64,000 nt of DNA from contig NAJO01000004.1 of the NCBI GenBank assembly GCA_002077065.1, forward strand, positions 62,001 to 126,000, given 5' to 3'. Below are positions 22,118 to 32,245 of this stretch, one piece after another (position 1 is the first letter of the stretch; every line of letters starts with the position of its first letter). Below the pieces are notes generated by a model. It was not told the origin of the DNA and ran no database searches. It saw nothing but the letters and a program-made list of their open reading frames with translations. Position numbers and translations under genes: made by a program. Origin of the DNA: Cryoendolithus antarcticus (taxonomy: Eukaryota; Ascomycota; Dothideomycetes; Cladosporiales; Cladosporiaceae).

Positions 22118-22868
22118 GACGACTAGATGACCAGCGCGCGATGCGCTAAACGACGTACGAAACGAGCGCAGCAAAAGAACGCAGGCTGTACTGTACTCCA
22201 AACAGCAGCCAACTTACTCATATCAACGCCTGATGTGGTCACAGTGGCGACGCGTGGTCGACTCTGCACGCTGCCTTGACAGATCGACACGTGCTACGCT
22301 ATGGCGTTCGAGCCGTGATGATAGTCTGGACCTCATCACGGCCGGCTCTGCAGCGTACATGGCACGACGGTAGCATCAGATGGCCGACCAGTGGCAAAGC
22401 GCGCAGAGTCTGAAACACATTGCAAGCGTTGCGGCTGAGGCATGGCATGCTTCTTCGCTGGATTGACTTCCGACCATAGGGAGGAGGTAGGGACCTCTTG
22501 CCGAAAGCGATGCCACTAAGATTGCGGCTGAGGCATGGAGCTCTCCTGAGTGACAGCGCTCTGGTCTGTGGAAGGGTGGCAGTTTGGTTCAGCAACGCCT
22601 CGCTCGAGATCTACAGGCACTTGCACATGGGAGTCGAAGCTGGGAGACCAGGGGGAGAATGTGACTGGTGGAGGTGAGGTTGCTGAAGGATTCAGGATCA
22701 GTAAGGTTGCAGAAGGATGTCGGAGTGAAGATAAGCTTCCTCGGTGATTCTTTTCACCGACGTTGCTCTGCCAAGGCAAATGTTGATCGAAGCGTCAACA
22801 CGGGTAGATCAGCGACGACGGCGACCATTTTGAGTGTAAGTCCACGACGACTTGGGATCTCAGCAACC
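22118..22868. promoter_or_regulatory. Divergent intergenic region with a 17-bp direct repeat
   Basis: About 750 bp between the surface-protein start and the EF-hand-like start. A perfect 17-bp direct repeat (ttgcggctgaggcatgg) occurs at 22429-22445 and 22522-22538. The repeat spacing is 93 bp. No coding function is supported here; an in-frame upstream extension of the EF-hand-like gene lacks coding character. Confidence 0.5.
22429..22538. repeat. Pair of 17-bp direct repeats
   Basis: Identical copies at 22429-22445 and 22522-22538 flank unrelated sequence. They may be a duplicated regulatory site for one of the divergent genes or a chance small duplication. Confidence 0.6.
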
Positions 22869-24086
22869 ATGGTATGTAGAGAGAGGGTATCGCTGCATTG
22901 TATTGCCACTGACCACGCCCAGACGACCCTCCGCCCTTCCGACACAGGCAGCATCCGCCAATCGCCCTTCCGCCGCCAGAACTCCGTCTCGCCAGCGCCA
23001 GGTCTGCAGCCTTCCACGCCGTCCTCATCGCCAACCAAGTCCCCTCTCTCCCCGGGGAGGGCCGCTTCACTCTCCCCCGAGAAAGCCTCACCCTTCGCCC
23101 GAAGACCCTCACAGAATGGCGCGGCAGCGGAGAGACCTGCGAGTCCGTTCGCACGACCGACAAGTGCTCTAGGGCTACCAGCGAGCCCAAAGGTGTCCAC
23201 GGCAAGGAAAGCGAGTGTGCGCAGTGGAAGCGATAAGAGCGCCGAGACTGTAGCTACACCGCCTGTATCGCCAACGAGACGCGTCTCGCCCCCGGACGCA
23301 GCAAAAGAGAACATCCCAGAGCGATCGCACTCGCCTGATATGATGTCGCCCTCGCGACTGGACGGCAGCAAAACGTACGCCGATCTTGCGACTGCTTCGC
23401 CCTCGACGGCCTTGCCCTCAAGTCACCAACAATCCTTCGCCTCACGACCGACAGCAGTCCGCATACCCACCTCCTCAACAGTCTCCACGATCCGACAACC
23501 GATCTTCGCGCCCTCCACCTCTTCCCACAACACTACCAAACCGGATCCCAGACCCCAGCCACGCGCCGTTCCGACTTCATCAACAGCGACCCTCCAGTCC
23601 TCCCTTCGACAATCCTTCGCTGTGCTCGATCCCTCGGGCACCGGATCCCTCACACCGTTCACCCTACCCAGCACTCTCACATCGCTCGGTCTCCCCACGC
23701 CCACCCCAGCCGAGCTTTCGACCTACTTTCCCCGCTCGCAACCCCAATCCCTAACCCTCCAATACTACCTCTCCTCCCTCTCTTCCCTCCCCAGCTCCCT
23801 CTCCTCCGCCGCCGAGCTAGAAGCCGCGTTCGGCGCCTGGGATACAGACGACTCTGGGCAGATCGATCTGGAGGCGCTGAGGGAGGCTGTCATGAGGACC
23901 GGGCCTGAAGCGGCGGGTGATGAGGATTTCAGGTTGAGTGAACGAGAGGCTGAAGAGGTGCTGGCTGGATTTGCGGGGAGAAGGGCGTTTGGGAAAGGAC
24001 TGGGAGGCAAGGGAGAGGTGTTCAGGTGGAGAGAATTTGTGGGTGCTCTTGGAGGTGGGGTTGGAGGAGAGGGTGTTGAGGCGTGA
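22869..24086 (+). CDS. Disordered protein with C-terminal EF-hand-like region
   Basis: Proposed exon 1 is only the ATG at 22869-22871, followed by a 51-nt intron (GTATGT to CCCAG, branch CTGAC) and exon 2 at 22923-24086, giving 388 residues beginning MTTLRPSDTGSIRQSPF. Residues 1-240 are Ser/Pro-rich with repeated SPFAR-type motifs, likely phosphorylated. The C-terminal 150 residues resemble a calmodulin/myosin light chain pair of EF-hand lobes: FAVLDPSGTGSL and WDTDDSGQIDLEAL. The second loop has D-x-D-x-S-G-Q-I-D but Ala at position 12, where the bidentate Glu normally sits, so calcium binding may be weak. An ATG-only first exon is inferred from the in-frame splice and the conserved-looking start; a longer start at 22668 lies in sequence without coding character. 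Possible role in cytokinesis or actomyosin regulation is speculative. Confidence 0.7.
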   Translation: MVCRERVSLHCIATDHAQTTLRPSDTGSIRQSPFRRQNSVSPAPGLQPSTPSSSPTKSPLSPGRAASLSPEKASPFARRPSQNGAAAERPASPFARPTSALGLPASPKVSTARKASVRSGSDKSAETVATPPVSPTRRVSPPDAAKENIPERSHSPDMMSPSRLDGSKTYADLATASPSTALPSSHQQSFASRPTAVRIPTSSTVSTIRQPIFAPSTSSHNTTKPDPRPQPRAVPTSSTATLQSSLRQSFAVLDPSGTGSLTPFTLPSTLTSLGLPTPTPAELSTYFPRSQPQSLTLQYYLSSLSSLPSSLSSAAELEAAFGAWDTDDSGQIDLEALREAVMRTGPEAAGDEDFRLSEREAEEVLAGFAGRRAFGKGLGGKGEVFRWREFVGALGGGVGGEGVEA

Positions 24087-24443
24087 GCGGGGAGTTGGAG
24101 GTGGGATTTTACGAGGGCGTTGCTGTTGTGAAACCCAACGGCGACTTTTGCAGGCGTTCGGAAGGTGTCGGACTGATCATGAAAGGATTGCAACCAAGCA
24201 CATGGGTCTGTCTGAGCCTGAGCGCGAAACTTCACACGAACGTAAGAGAGCCATGAGGATCCGCGGCGTGCACTTCTTTGTATGTCTAAAGTTATGAAGA
24301 TGTCAAATGTAACCTACTCATCATCCTGCACCACTCATAATCGCAAGCCCAGCCTGATTCACGCCAGTCACCCAATGCGTCAGGAACTGCATGTTCACTC
24401 AACACAGGCCACGCCCGTCAATCCGCTAAGCAATCAACAAGCA
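24087..24443. other. Convergent intergenic region
   Basis: About 360 bp between the stops of the EF-hand-like gene and the minus-strand Cys-cluster protein gene. It should hold both 3' ends. Nothing else seen. Confidence 0.4.
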
Positions 24444-26264
24444 TCACACCCACCCCATTTCCGCCCCCCTAACCCGTCCCCTCAACCCCGCCTCACCATG
24501 CACCCCAAACTCCCGCCTACAAACCCCACACATCCTAACAGCACACCAAGCACAGCTCCACCCCTCGCCCTCAAAATCGCCATGACAAAACGCACACTCC
24601 ACAGGCGCGTACTTGTTACTGGTAGGCAGCAGCCTGGCGTGATTGCGATAGCATTTCAGCTGCGTGATCCTCAGGGGACGGGCGTAAGTGTAGCCGGAGG
24701 ACTTGGTGCTGTGGCCGAGAGCACGGGAGAGTGTGTCTTGAGTTGCGTCCGCGGCGGCGGCGAGGAGAGGGTCGATATTTTCGTTCAGAGGTGTTTGGGA
24801 GGGGAGACATAAAGTTGACTGGGATGCAACGTTCAGGGTTGACTGAGAGGGGAGATGAGCAGTCGAAGCGGCCAGGTGGCTTTGAGAGGGGCATTGCAAG
24901 TGGGAGGCACTGGGTTGGGAGTTGCTTGTGCTGTCTATTGGGTTGCGGAGTTGGGTGCGCGATTCGGCGCGGCGGCGGGCGGAGGACAGGCCGTTTAGGA
25001 ATGAGGCGGCAGATTGGAGAGAGCGGGCTTCCTGGGAGCTGGTCAGCCTTGATGCTAATGCAAGTTGCTCATCTGGCATAATGAGCTCGCTCACATTGAA
25101 GATCTCCAATCCGCTACTCCTACGCTTCGCCTTTGCTACCTGTATGTCTGGCGGTGGTACCTCCCCATCAGGCGTGTCCATACAATCTCTCAATCCATAC
25201 TTATGTGGACTGTCCTCTGGTAGCGGCGAAGGTGACGGGAGTGTGGGCGAAAGCGCAGATACACGCAGACGATCTGCCTCAGGTGATGAGCTCTGAGCAT
25301 TGCCCATGCCCTCGTCTTCTGGTCTATATGTAGTGATTGTGTCGACAGCGCTCAATGGTCGTGCAGCGTTTCGTTCAGTGACAGTAGCAGGCGATGCGGG
25401 CTGTATCGGGTGTGATAGAAGGGCTGGTGAGGGCGCAGAGTGACGGTGGACATGTCGTGTTCTTCCGCGAAGTTCTTCGAACTCTTCACTTGCGTCCTCG
25501 TCCGCCATGTCGTCCAGATTTGGCGCTGTCGCGGCTCTGGGTACTTCAATCACCGTCGCCGTGAATCCAGGCGGTATGGGCGACTTGGTCTCCATTGCCT
25601 TGAAGACATTGAAGGAGCTTCGTCGGGGCAGTCTGACGCCTTTACTGCGTGGACGGGCTTGGCTGCTGATTGAGTGCGCATCCGATTCGTCTGTAGCAGT
25701 GGAGTTGTCGACCGCATGATGCGAGTGTTGGTTGCCCATCGTCGGGCTGTCTGCGAGCGTTCCAGTGAGCGGGGGAGGCGGTGCTGGACTTTTGCGGAGT
25801 CTCCTTCGACGTCCGATGGGCGGCGAGGGTGGAATCGTCTGCTCAAGGGTTGTCGGCTTCGTTTCGCCAGCCTCTCCGGACCTTATCGCAAGCTTCAAAT
25901 CGGGAATGGGTGTTGTTGTGTGACCATTCAGAGTACCAATGTGCAGCGGAGAGGGTCGACGCCGTTGCGAGCTAGTAACATGGGTTCCACGTGCGGTGGC
26001 ATTTTTTTGAGGAAGGCTCGGTAGGGCCTTTGTTGATTGCTCCACTTTTGGCGATGAGGTAGGAGCGGTGGTGAGTAGTTTGGCAGGAGCTATGATCGAG
26101 CTCTTTCGGGGGAGAAATGCATCATCCTGCGGCGACATGGAGTCTCGAGGACCCGGCTTAGGCTTCTTCTCGAATTGTTGGATACGCATTGCCACACTGC
26201 TCAAGACTTGCATGTTCGTGCTCGTGTTTTGTCGCTTGTGCGACAGCGTACGTGTGGTAGACAT
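24444..26264 (-). CDS. Disordered conserved protein with C-terminal Cys cluster
   Basis: Intronless frame of 606 residues beginning MSTTRTLSHKRQNTSTNMQ at an ATG. Residues 1-500 are mainly Ser/Pro-rich and disordered with basic patches (IGRRRRLRK, VRLPRRSSFNVFKA). The last about 90 residues are conserved among ascomycetes in my recollection: ITQLKCYRNHARLL, then CAFCH, CAWCAVRMCGVCRREF. These paired cysteines would form a small zinc-binding fold. A stretch about residues 450-500 has repeated L-P/A-SQS motifs (SQSHL, PSQSTL, SQSTLCLPSQTPL), a short internal repeat. No function is known to me; a zinc-dependent interaction domain is likely. The gene is divergent from COX10. Confidence 0.75.
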   Translation of the reverse strand: MSTTRTLSHKRQNTSTNMQVLSSVAMRIQQFEKKPKPGPRDSMSPQDDAFLPRKSSIIAPAKLLTTAPTSSPKVEQSTKALPSLPQKNATARGTHVTSSQRRRPSPLHIGTLNGHTTTPIPDLKLAIRSGEAGETKPTTLEQTIPPSPPIGRRRRLRKSPAPPPPLTGTLADSPTMGNQHSHHAVDNSTATDESDAHSISSQARPRSKGVRLPRRSSFNVFKAMETKSPIPPGFTATVIEVPRAATAPNLDDMADEDASEEFEELRGRTRHVHRHSAPSPALLSHPIQPASPATVTERNAARPLSAVDTITTYRPEDEGMGNAQSSSPEADRLRVSALSPTLPSPSPLPEDSPHKYGLRDCMDTPDGEVPPPDIQVAKAKRRSSGLEIFNVSELIMPDEQLALASRLTSSQEARSLQSAASFLNGLSSARRRAESRTQLRNPIDSTSNSQPSASHLQCPSQSHLAASTAHLPSQSTLNVASQSTLCLPSQTPLNENIDPLLAAAADATQDTLSRALGHSTKSSGYTYARPLRITQLKCYRNHARLLPTSNKYAPVECAFCHGDFEGEGWSCAWCAVRMCGVCRREFGVHGEAGLRGRVRGAEMGWV

Positions 26265-26869
26265 ATCCTGATCTCGTGTTGGGTTGCACTACGGAACAGG
26301 AGAGTGCTAGAAGAGACAGCAAGTAGGGAGACCGCTCGTACTTACGCAGACTCTACAATGCAACTGGGCGATGCAAGCCATCAGATGTGACACAAGAGAT
26401 TGACAGGAGCAGCGTGCATGTGGCAGACGGCCCAGGACTGCTGCCAGGCATGTCCGAAGCACAGCGGCTTGCATGGTCGAAGGTGCGAAACGCCTCATGT
26501 CCCTGGTGCTCACACCCTGCCAGGATCGAGACAGGAGTGTGATACGCGTGCAATCTGCCATCGGGGACGCGAAACAAGCCCGAGTCAAGTTTAGATGCTC
26601 AATGCGAAGGCGGCACCGGACGGTCATCGTTGAGAGCAGCCAATCCCGTAAGGTCGGATAAGGCGACAATGTCATATGAGCGCCTACACGGTCACTCGTG
26701 GCTGTAGTATTGCGACAACGATGATTGGGAGAGGGGGGTATGTGTTTCGACATCCTAGTCTGAGAGGCGTCTCGCTTTCCCGAAGGAGATGGCCTTGGCA
26801 GGGCTGATCATTGACATCTGGGCTTCAACCAGCTTATGTCAGTAGACGACACTGGTGATTATCGGCCGG
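26265..26869. promoter_or_regulatory. Divergent intergenic region upstream of COX10
   Basis: About 600 bp between the Cys-cluster gene start and the COX10 start. A CCAAT box is at 26640-26644, a place and motif common in respiratory gene promoters of filamentous fungi (HAP complex target). Its use is inferred only. Confidence 0.45.
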
Positions 26870-28414
26870 ATGTTCCGTCCGTCGACACTGGCAAGACTCC
26901 ATGCCATACCTCTGGACGATGTCTGCATCACATGTGCGCAAAGAATCCTGCGGCTCCCTCGAGTCGGCCAGCGAGGCTTCACCCGAAGCACCCGGACCAA
27001 GCAGATAGCAGGAGGCAAGATCGAGCGGTCGTACTTCTGGCAGAATGTAAGCCGAGAGCAGAGAGTAGATGAGCGATCGTACTTCTGGCAAAATGCCTTC
27101 CGAGATCAGAGGATGGAAGCGGCGCAGGCGGAGGGGGAGGACGCAGTGGGAATGGCAGCGTCAAGTACACAGGAACGAAAGGCGCAGTCAAGGACGGCAT
27201 CTATCGCCACAGCGATACCATCCACAGCATTGCCGATCACCGAAGAACCTCCACATCGAAGACGAAAGCGATTAAAAGAGGAAGCCAAAGCAGCAGAGGA
27301 AGCAGCAGTAGACGCACCACTCCCCCTCGATGCATCAGCACAACTCTCCGAAGCCGCATCCGCGGCGCCTGCTCGATCGCTCAGACGAACGATCAATACC
27401 TATCTCTCGCTCTCTAAACCCCGGCTAGCCTTCCTCATAGTCCTCACGAGCACAGCCGCCTACTCCATCTACCCCGTCCCAGCCTTGCTAAGCACCACCG
27501 CAACCGCAGCGCCCTCTCTCAGCACCCTTACCCTCGCGTTCCTCACCACCGGCACCTTCCTCACAGTCGCGTCCGCGAACACTCTCAACATGCTCTTCGA
27601 GCCCTCCCATGACGCGAAGATGAGCCGCACCCGCAATCGCCCACTAGTCCGCGGCCTAATCAGCAAGCGCTCCGCCCTCCTCTTCGCCATCGCCACTGGC
27701 GTGCTCGGCACAGGAACACTATGGTACGGCGTGAACCCCACCACCTCCCTCCTCGGAGCCAGCAACATAGTCCTCTACTCCTTCATCTACACGGGTCTAA
27801 AACGGCTGCACCCAATAAACACCTGGATCGGCGCGATTGTCGGGGCAATCCCACCCTTGATGGGCTGGTGCGCAGCCGCAAGTCAGTACAGCACTTTTGC
27901 TCCATCGTCCTCAGCCACAGCGCTGCAGAACCTCTGGGCCGAGAGCCGGGAGTTGTTGTTCACTGAGCAAGCAATCGGCGGCTGGCTCTTAGCTGCTCTG
28001 CTATTCGCCTGGCAATTCCCGCATTTCTTCGCGCTCTCCCACGCAATCCGGCACGAGTACGCCGCCGCAGGCTACAAAATGCTCACCAGCACAAACATCC
28101 CCATGGCCGCGCGCGTGAGCTTTCGCTACAGCCTGCTCATGTTCCCGATCTGCATCTTGCTGACGACAGAGGGCTTGACGGATCCGGTGTTTGTGCTCGC
28201 GAGCACGGGGGTCAATGCATGGATGGTAAAGGAGGCTTGGGGGTTTTGGCGCAAGAACGGCGAGCAGGGGAGTGCGAGGCGGCTGTTTTGGGCTAGTGTG
28301 TGGCATTTACCTGGAGTGTTGGTGTTGGCTATGGTGTTTAAGAAGGGGTTGGTGGGACGAGTGTGGAGGGGTGCTGTTGGGGAGGAGGAGGACGAGTGGG
28401 AGGAAGATGTATGA
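26870..28414 (+). CDS. COX10: Protoheme IX farnesyltransferase, mitochondrial
   Basis: Intronless frame of 514 residues. Start is the ATG at 26870; the frame upstream opens only with GTG. The N-terminus ([17 protein letters not shown]) and the basic segment after it look like a mitochondrial presequence. From about residue 175 a polytopic UbiA-type prenyltransferase begins: [19 protein letters not shown], then [23 protein letters not shown], which contains the N-x3-E-x3-D-x2-M-x-R-T active-site signature, and later [20 protein letters not shown]. The enzyme adds farnesyl to heme b, making heme O for cytochrome c oxidase, in the inner membrane. The region just after the presequence holds a 48-bp tandem duplication. 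The acidic C-terminus ([11 protein letters not shown]) is a lineage feature. Confidence 0.94.
   Translation: MFRPSTLARLHAIPLDDVCITCAQRILRLPRVGQRGFTRSTRTKQIAGGKIERSYFWQNVSREQRVDERSYFWQNAFRDQRMEAAQAEGEDAVGMAASSTQERKAQSRTASIATAIPSTALPITEEPPHRRRKRLKEEAKAAEEAAVDAPLPLDASAQLSEAASAAPARSLRRTINTYLSLSKPRLAFLIVLTSTAAYSIYPVPALLSTTATAAPSLSTLTLAFLTTGTFLTVASANTLNMLFEPSHDAKMSRTRNRPLVRGLISKRSALLFAIATGVLGTGTLWYGVNPTTSLLGASNIVLYSFIYTGLKRLHPINTWIGAIVGAIPPLMGWCAAASQYSTFAPSSSATALQNLWAESRELLFTEQAIGGWLLAALLFAWQFPHFFALSHAIRHEYAAAGYKMLTSTNIPMAARVSFRYSLLMFPICILLTTEGLTDPVFVLASTGVNAWMVKEAWGFWRKNGEQGSARRLFWASVWHLPGVLVLAMVFKKGLVGRVWRGAVGEEEDEWEEDV
27023..27118 (+). repeat. 48-bp tandem duplication in COX10
   Basis: Two adjacent 48-bp units (27023-27070, 27071-27118) encode 16-residue copies that both begin ERSYFWQN and end R-x-D-or-E. 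The copies are diverged, so the duplication is not recent. The first copy contains a GTAAGC donor-like site at 27047 that the second copy lacks. Confidence 0.8.
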
Positions 28415-28563
28415 TGTATTGTGATGAAAAGTGTACATATACATTGACGCCTGATCTTCCAAACGCCACAATCTGGGAATACAGCTCATGGGCAATTCAT
28501 GCTCGGACCAAGCATTCTCACTGCTATCTCGGCGTTTCCGGTGTATGTGAATATCGCCCACAC

Positions 28564-29907
28564 TCAGAGCTCAATCCACTCGGGAGCTGCGCCAGCTGTA
28601 TCGGCCAGCGTTTCCAGCTCGCCGATCCTGCCAGCTTGCACAGCGCACTGTGCTTTCAGAGCACCCCTCTCCCGAGCCAACTCCCGGACAGTCTGCTCCA
28701 AGTCCCGGATCCGTCGTTTCCGCAGTAGCAGCTCTGCGTCCTTGATCTCGCTGCCTTCGTCGATGTCATTTCGCAACGCGAGCGAGTGCGAAGACGAAAC
28801 CACTTGATCTGGCTCGTAGCCTGCATCGAGCTTCAGGTTAGGCTTCGAGAATGGCAGGAGCGGTAGCGATGGCCGAGTAATGCTCAGCGATGATGGCGGG
28901 AAGGTGAAGACCAGCGCTCGTACCTCAATGCTCTCCCTTTGCGGGGCATTCGGTGGTATCGACTCGAGTGGCAAGTCGAAAGCAGTGTGCAGACAGATCT
29001 TCGCGGCCACGCTATCATCGGAGTCGTAGTTCTTGAACAAAATCACATCGTCTGGGCTGTGGTTGCTGAGGTAGAACCATTCGAAGCCAGGCCGATACTG
29101 TACCACACCCATTGTATCCCAATACGCCCCCGTGTCTGCCCTTCGCCTCTCACACTCCCTCACATCGCCCTCCCTTAGACTCGCCCCGCTCGCCACAGCA
29201 AGTCCACAGTCGTACACGGGATGTTTGATCGGACGCCACAGATTTATAAGCCGACAGCGGCCGCGGAGCAGAAACTCGGCTTTCATGTCTGTCAGCTGTT
29301 GGATTTTCTCGAGTGCTGAGGAGGGTGTGTTGTCAGTGTGAACTTGGCGGGCGAAGGGGTTTGAAGATAGACCCTCGGCTGTGCGGGAACCTAAGGGCAA
29401 GGCGTGGCGGGTTCGGAGGTCGTAGAAGAGGATTTCGTCGCAGCCGGAGACGTTGTCGCGCAGCACGTGTTCGAGTTCTGGGAGGTAGGACGAGGTGAGG
29501 TCGCTTTGCGAAGTCCATGTTGAGAAGCCGGTGGGCGCGTGGACGTACTGGAAGCCATGGGTATCTAACGAGAGGTCTGCGAAGTGATCTCTGACGTCGT
29601 GGAGGACTTCGGACGGGCCTGGAGTAAGTCTGACGTTTGAGAGATGTGCTGTAGAGGCGAAGTTCGGCGTCACCTGGAGAGGTTTGATGTGGTCGTACAG
29701 TGAATCTTTGGCTAGATACTGGAGGGTGACTTCGGTGTCCTGAGGTTTGACGCTTACGATGGGTTCGATGACAATCTTACCAGAGCCTTGAAACTCTGTT
29801 CTAGCGGCGGCTTTCGGGCCATCTCTGTGCGGTTTCGACATGTTCTGATATTGGCTGAAGCTTTGTGACTTGTCACCTCTCGCGCAGTGCTTAGAGAGCC
29901 TTTCCAT
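28564..29907 (-). CDS. CmcJ/NvfI (GA4 desaturase-like) family oxidoreductase
   Basis: Intronless frame of 447 residues. It matches the fungal family of putative Fe(II)/2-oxoglutarate oxygenases that includes asaB, NvfI and CmcJ: conserved LAKDSLYD near the start, VHTDNTPS (His-x-Asp of the metal triad), CRLINLWRPI, PVYDCGLAVASGASL, GFEWFYLSNHSPDDVILFKNYDS, and LHTAFDLP with the distal His, then ESIEVRALVF with the Arg expected to hold the cosubstrate. Family members are usually 280-330 residues; here about 100 extra residues follow, including a coiled coil (about 395-440, LRKRRIRDLEQTVRELARE). Two starts are possible, 29907 or the internal ATG at 29841 (MSKPHRDG). No biosynthetic cluster surrounds it, so the substrate is unknown. 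Confidence 0.82.
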   Translation of the reverse strand: MERLSKHCARGDKSQSFSQYQNMSKPHRDGPKAAARTEFQGSGKIVIEPIVSVKPQDTEVTLQYLAKDSLYDHIKPLQVTPNFASTAHLSNVRLTPGPSEVLHDVRDHFADLSLDTHGFQYVHAPTGFSTWTSQSDLTSSYLPELEHVLRDNVSGCDEILFYDLRTRHALPLGSRTAEGLSSNPFARQVHTDNTPSSALEKIQQLTDMKAEFLLRGRCRLINLWRPIKHPVYDCGLAVASGASLREGDVRECERRRADTGAYWDTMGVVQYRPGFEWFYLSNHSPDDVILFKNYDSDDSVAAKICLHTAFDLPLESIPPNAPQRESIEVRALVFTFPPSSLSITRPSLPLLPFSKPNLKLDAGYEPDQVVSSSHSLALRNDIDEGSEIKDAELLLRKRRIRDLEQTVRELARERGALKAQCAVQAGRIGELETLADTAGAAPEWIEL

Positions 29908-30607
29908 AGAGGAGATAGATACTTCACTCTCTCCCCCCCGGAATTGTCCCCGACTAGCGGTCAGGGTTGAAGATAAGGCTGCAGCTGCAGCTGTGTACTG
30001 ATACCGAGTGGCTGGGCTCTTCGATGATCTTCAAGAAGACGTAGATGATTCGCAGCGCTTTTGACATGACACGATGGAAGGTGACAGATGCAAGAAGGAG
30101 TAGGATAGGAAGAAAGCTAGAGGATAACATGACTGAGCATCGTATTTTACCTCTGTGGTCAAGGACAGCGTTGTCTAGATTGACTATTGACCTTACCTGC
30201 GTGTGCCGGTCACTATAGACTCGGTCGTGAGGTTCGCGTTGATGCGATATTACTAGCATCGTGGGCACTATCACTCCTGCTGCAGTCAAGAGCGTTCTGT
30301 CGGGGTCGATGGGCCCTGTCCGCGAGGCATCACAGGGCTCATGACGGCGATGCAGCGTGGACGACGTGATGAGTCAAACCTCTCTGTATGTCGCTTTGGG
30401 GCGATCGGTCGTCAGGGCGCGAAGTCATCGTATGTGACCATGTACAATGTAAGTCAAAGAAGAGAGGAATGCGCGTCGCGTGAAGAGCTTCGACGGCAAC
30501 GCCAAGAATGTAATCAACAACACCTCTTCCTTGTATTCCTGAGTACTTGCTGGTGCCCTTCTCGTCATTGCTCTTCCGCACTGCTTTCTGACCATCCGAA
30601 TGCGAGC
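29908..30607. promoter_or_regulatory. Divergent intergenic region
   Basis: 700 bp between the CmcJ/NvfI-type gene and the coiled-coil protein gene, transcribed away from each other. A run of C residues lies near 29933-29939. No coding feature is supported. Confidence 0.4.
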
Positions 30608-32245
30608 ATGGCTGTCCCGTCTAGTCGCCTGCCGTCAACTCGGCGGCCTGCCGGTGCCGGAGCTGGTAGAAGTCGGCCAGTGTCGATGATTGAGGTACCC
30701 TCCGAACCTCCCTAGGACATCTATCAATGGCGCTGAGACGATCGATAGCCGAACTTTGGGGCACTGTCTGCTCCTCAAGACGCGCCAACATCACGCTCGA
30801 TGAAGCGAAGAAGCTTGTTGCCACAGCTGTCCAGGACAAGCTCGGCGGAACATGCAATCCCCGGCATCGAGTCGGTGGACGAAGATGTGGAAGATGGAGG
30901 TGATGGGTATCAACCTGTTGTACATGGCGATCGGTCGCCTAGAGATTCGCACTATGCTGATCAAAGAGCTATGCCTCCACCGTCTACGAAGATGACCCGC
31001 CCGCGGCCTATGTCTATGATGATGCCCAGTACCACAGGCACGCAGCTAGGTCGAGCACCCTCAGTACGAACGCATGCGCGTACACAATCGAAAGAAAGCA
31101 ATGCATCGTCTACAGGAGTGCCCTCGGCTGCTGCAATCGCCCGCCAGCCTCCTCAAGATGCCGTTCCCAAACGTTCATCTTCTATTCGTCAGCCTGCAAG
31201 TGCTTCAGGCTTGGCCCGCACGTCGAGCATTCGCGCTCCGCAGCATCAGGTTCCCGCCCGCACGAGCAGTGCGGCGATATCGACAGCCTTGAAACGCGCC
31301 TCCACAGTCTCAACCTCAAGCCAATCGTCGCTGCCATCGCCCCTTTCGCCACGCAAGCCACAAGCAGAGAGTCATCCGCAATCCCGTTTGCAAGTATTGC
31401 AGCCACCTAGCAAACCCTCGTTCAACACCTACCAGCAGCACTTTTCTCCCGCCAAGTCTGCTTTGCCCAAGCCACCTTTGCCTCATCACATCAAGCCTCT
31501 GCCTGTTGAGCCTACAAAGGAACAGGACCCTGAGTCCGTACGCCAGGACCTCCACCTCCTGCACCTCTCGCTTCTCCACTCCACTTCTTTCGCCACGACG
31601 CGAGCCTACAAAGCTAGCGCCGAGCGTCAGCTAGGAGCCCGGCATGCCGAACTTAGTACTGCTCTTGTTCCACTACGCGGACGAGAAGCGGAAGAGGCGA
31701 AGAAGGAGAACCTAGCTGCACTGCTGGCGTGGAACGAAGATCCGACAGAACTAGTGGCCGATCTGCAAAGCCTCGCGCGCATTCATCGGGATCTGGAAGC
31801 TCTCCAGTCCACGCGGTACGCCGATCTAGCAGCTCAATTCGAAGTCTGGCTTGAAGACGCTATGGCCGTTTCTGAACTCACTCATGACAACGGCAGCGGA
31901 TTCGTAGATCCGCTACCGAGGGAGTGGAAGGATGCGTATACTTCCATCGCCCTGCAGGTCCGCGCGTTGCAGAGGGGACTAGCGACATTGCCACCTGCTC
32001 CATCTGTGCCTGCGGATAGTGATGGAGAGGTCGTTACCGGACTTCACCGCTTACTCGAGACCTGTCATAAGCTGGTTGACGAGACGCTGAAGGAAATGGA
32101 GATCATGCGCGGCATAGAGTCGAAAGTGCTCGAGGGCGAGGAGAGACGAGTTACAGGCATGGTGGAGGGTCTGCAACTGACCGATCTCCACGAATCAAGC
32201 GTGAATGAGGTCTGGCGACCCGCGTGGGAGGGAGGCATGGCATAA
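30608..32245 (+). CDS. Ser/Pro-rich protein with C-terminal coiled coils
   Basis: Two exons (30608-30694, 30749-32245; 54-nt intron with GCTGAG branch) encode 527 residues. Splicing joins SMIE to PNFGALSAPQDAPTSRS in phase 0. Residues 1-250 are basic and Ser/Pro-rich with SSIRxP-type repeats (KRSSSIRQP, ARTSSIRAP), a composition seen in microtubule-binding tails. SFNTYQQHFSPAKSALPKPPL precedes a helical region (about 265-500) with DLHLLHLSLLHS and several heptad stretches. This layout is conserved among Pezizomycotina proteins of unknown function. A spindle-pole or microtubule role is only a compositional guess. It is convergent with the PH-domain gene (243 bp gap). Confidence 0.72.

Noticed and set aside
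28564..29907. Secondary-metabolite cluster around the CmcJ/NvfI-type gene
   Set aside because: Neighbours are COX10, a coiled-coil protein and a PH protein; no synthase, transporter or tailoring enzymes accompany it.
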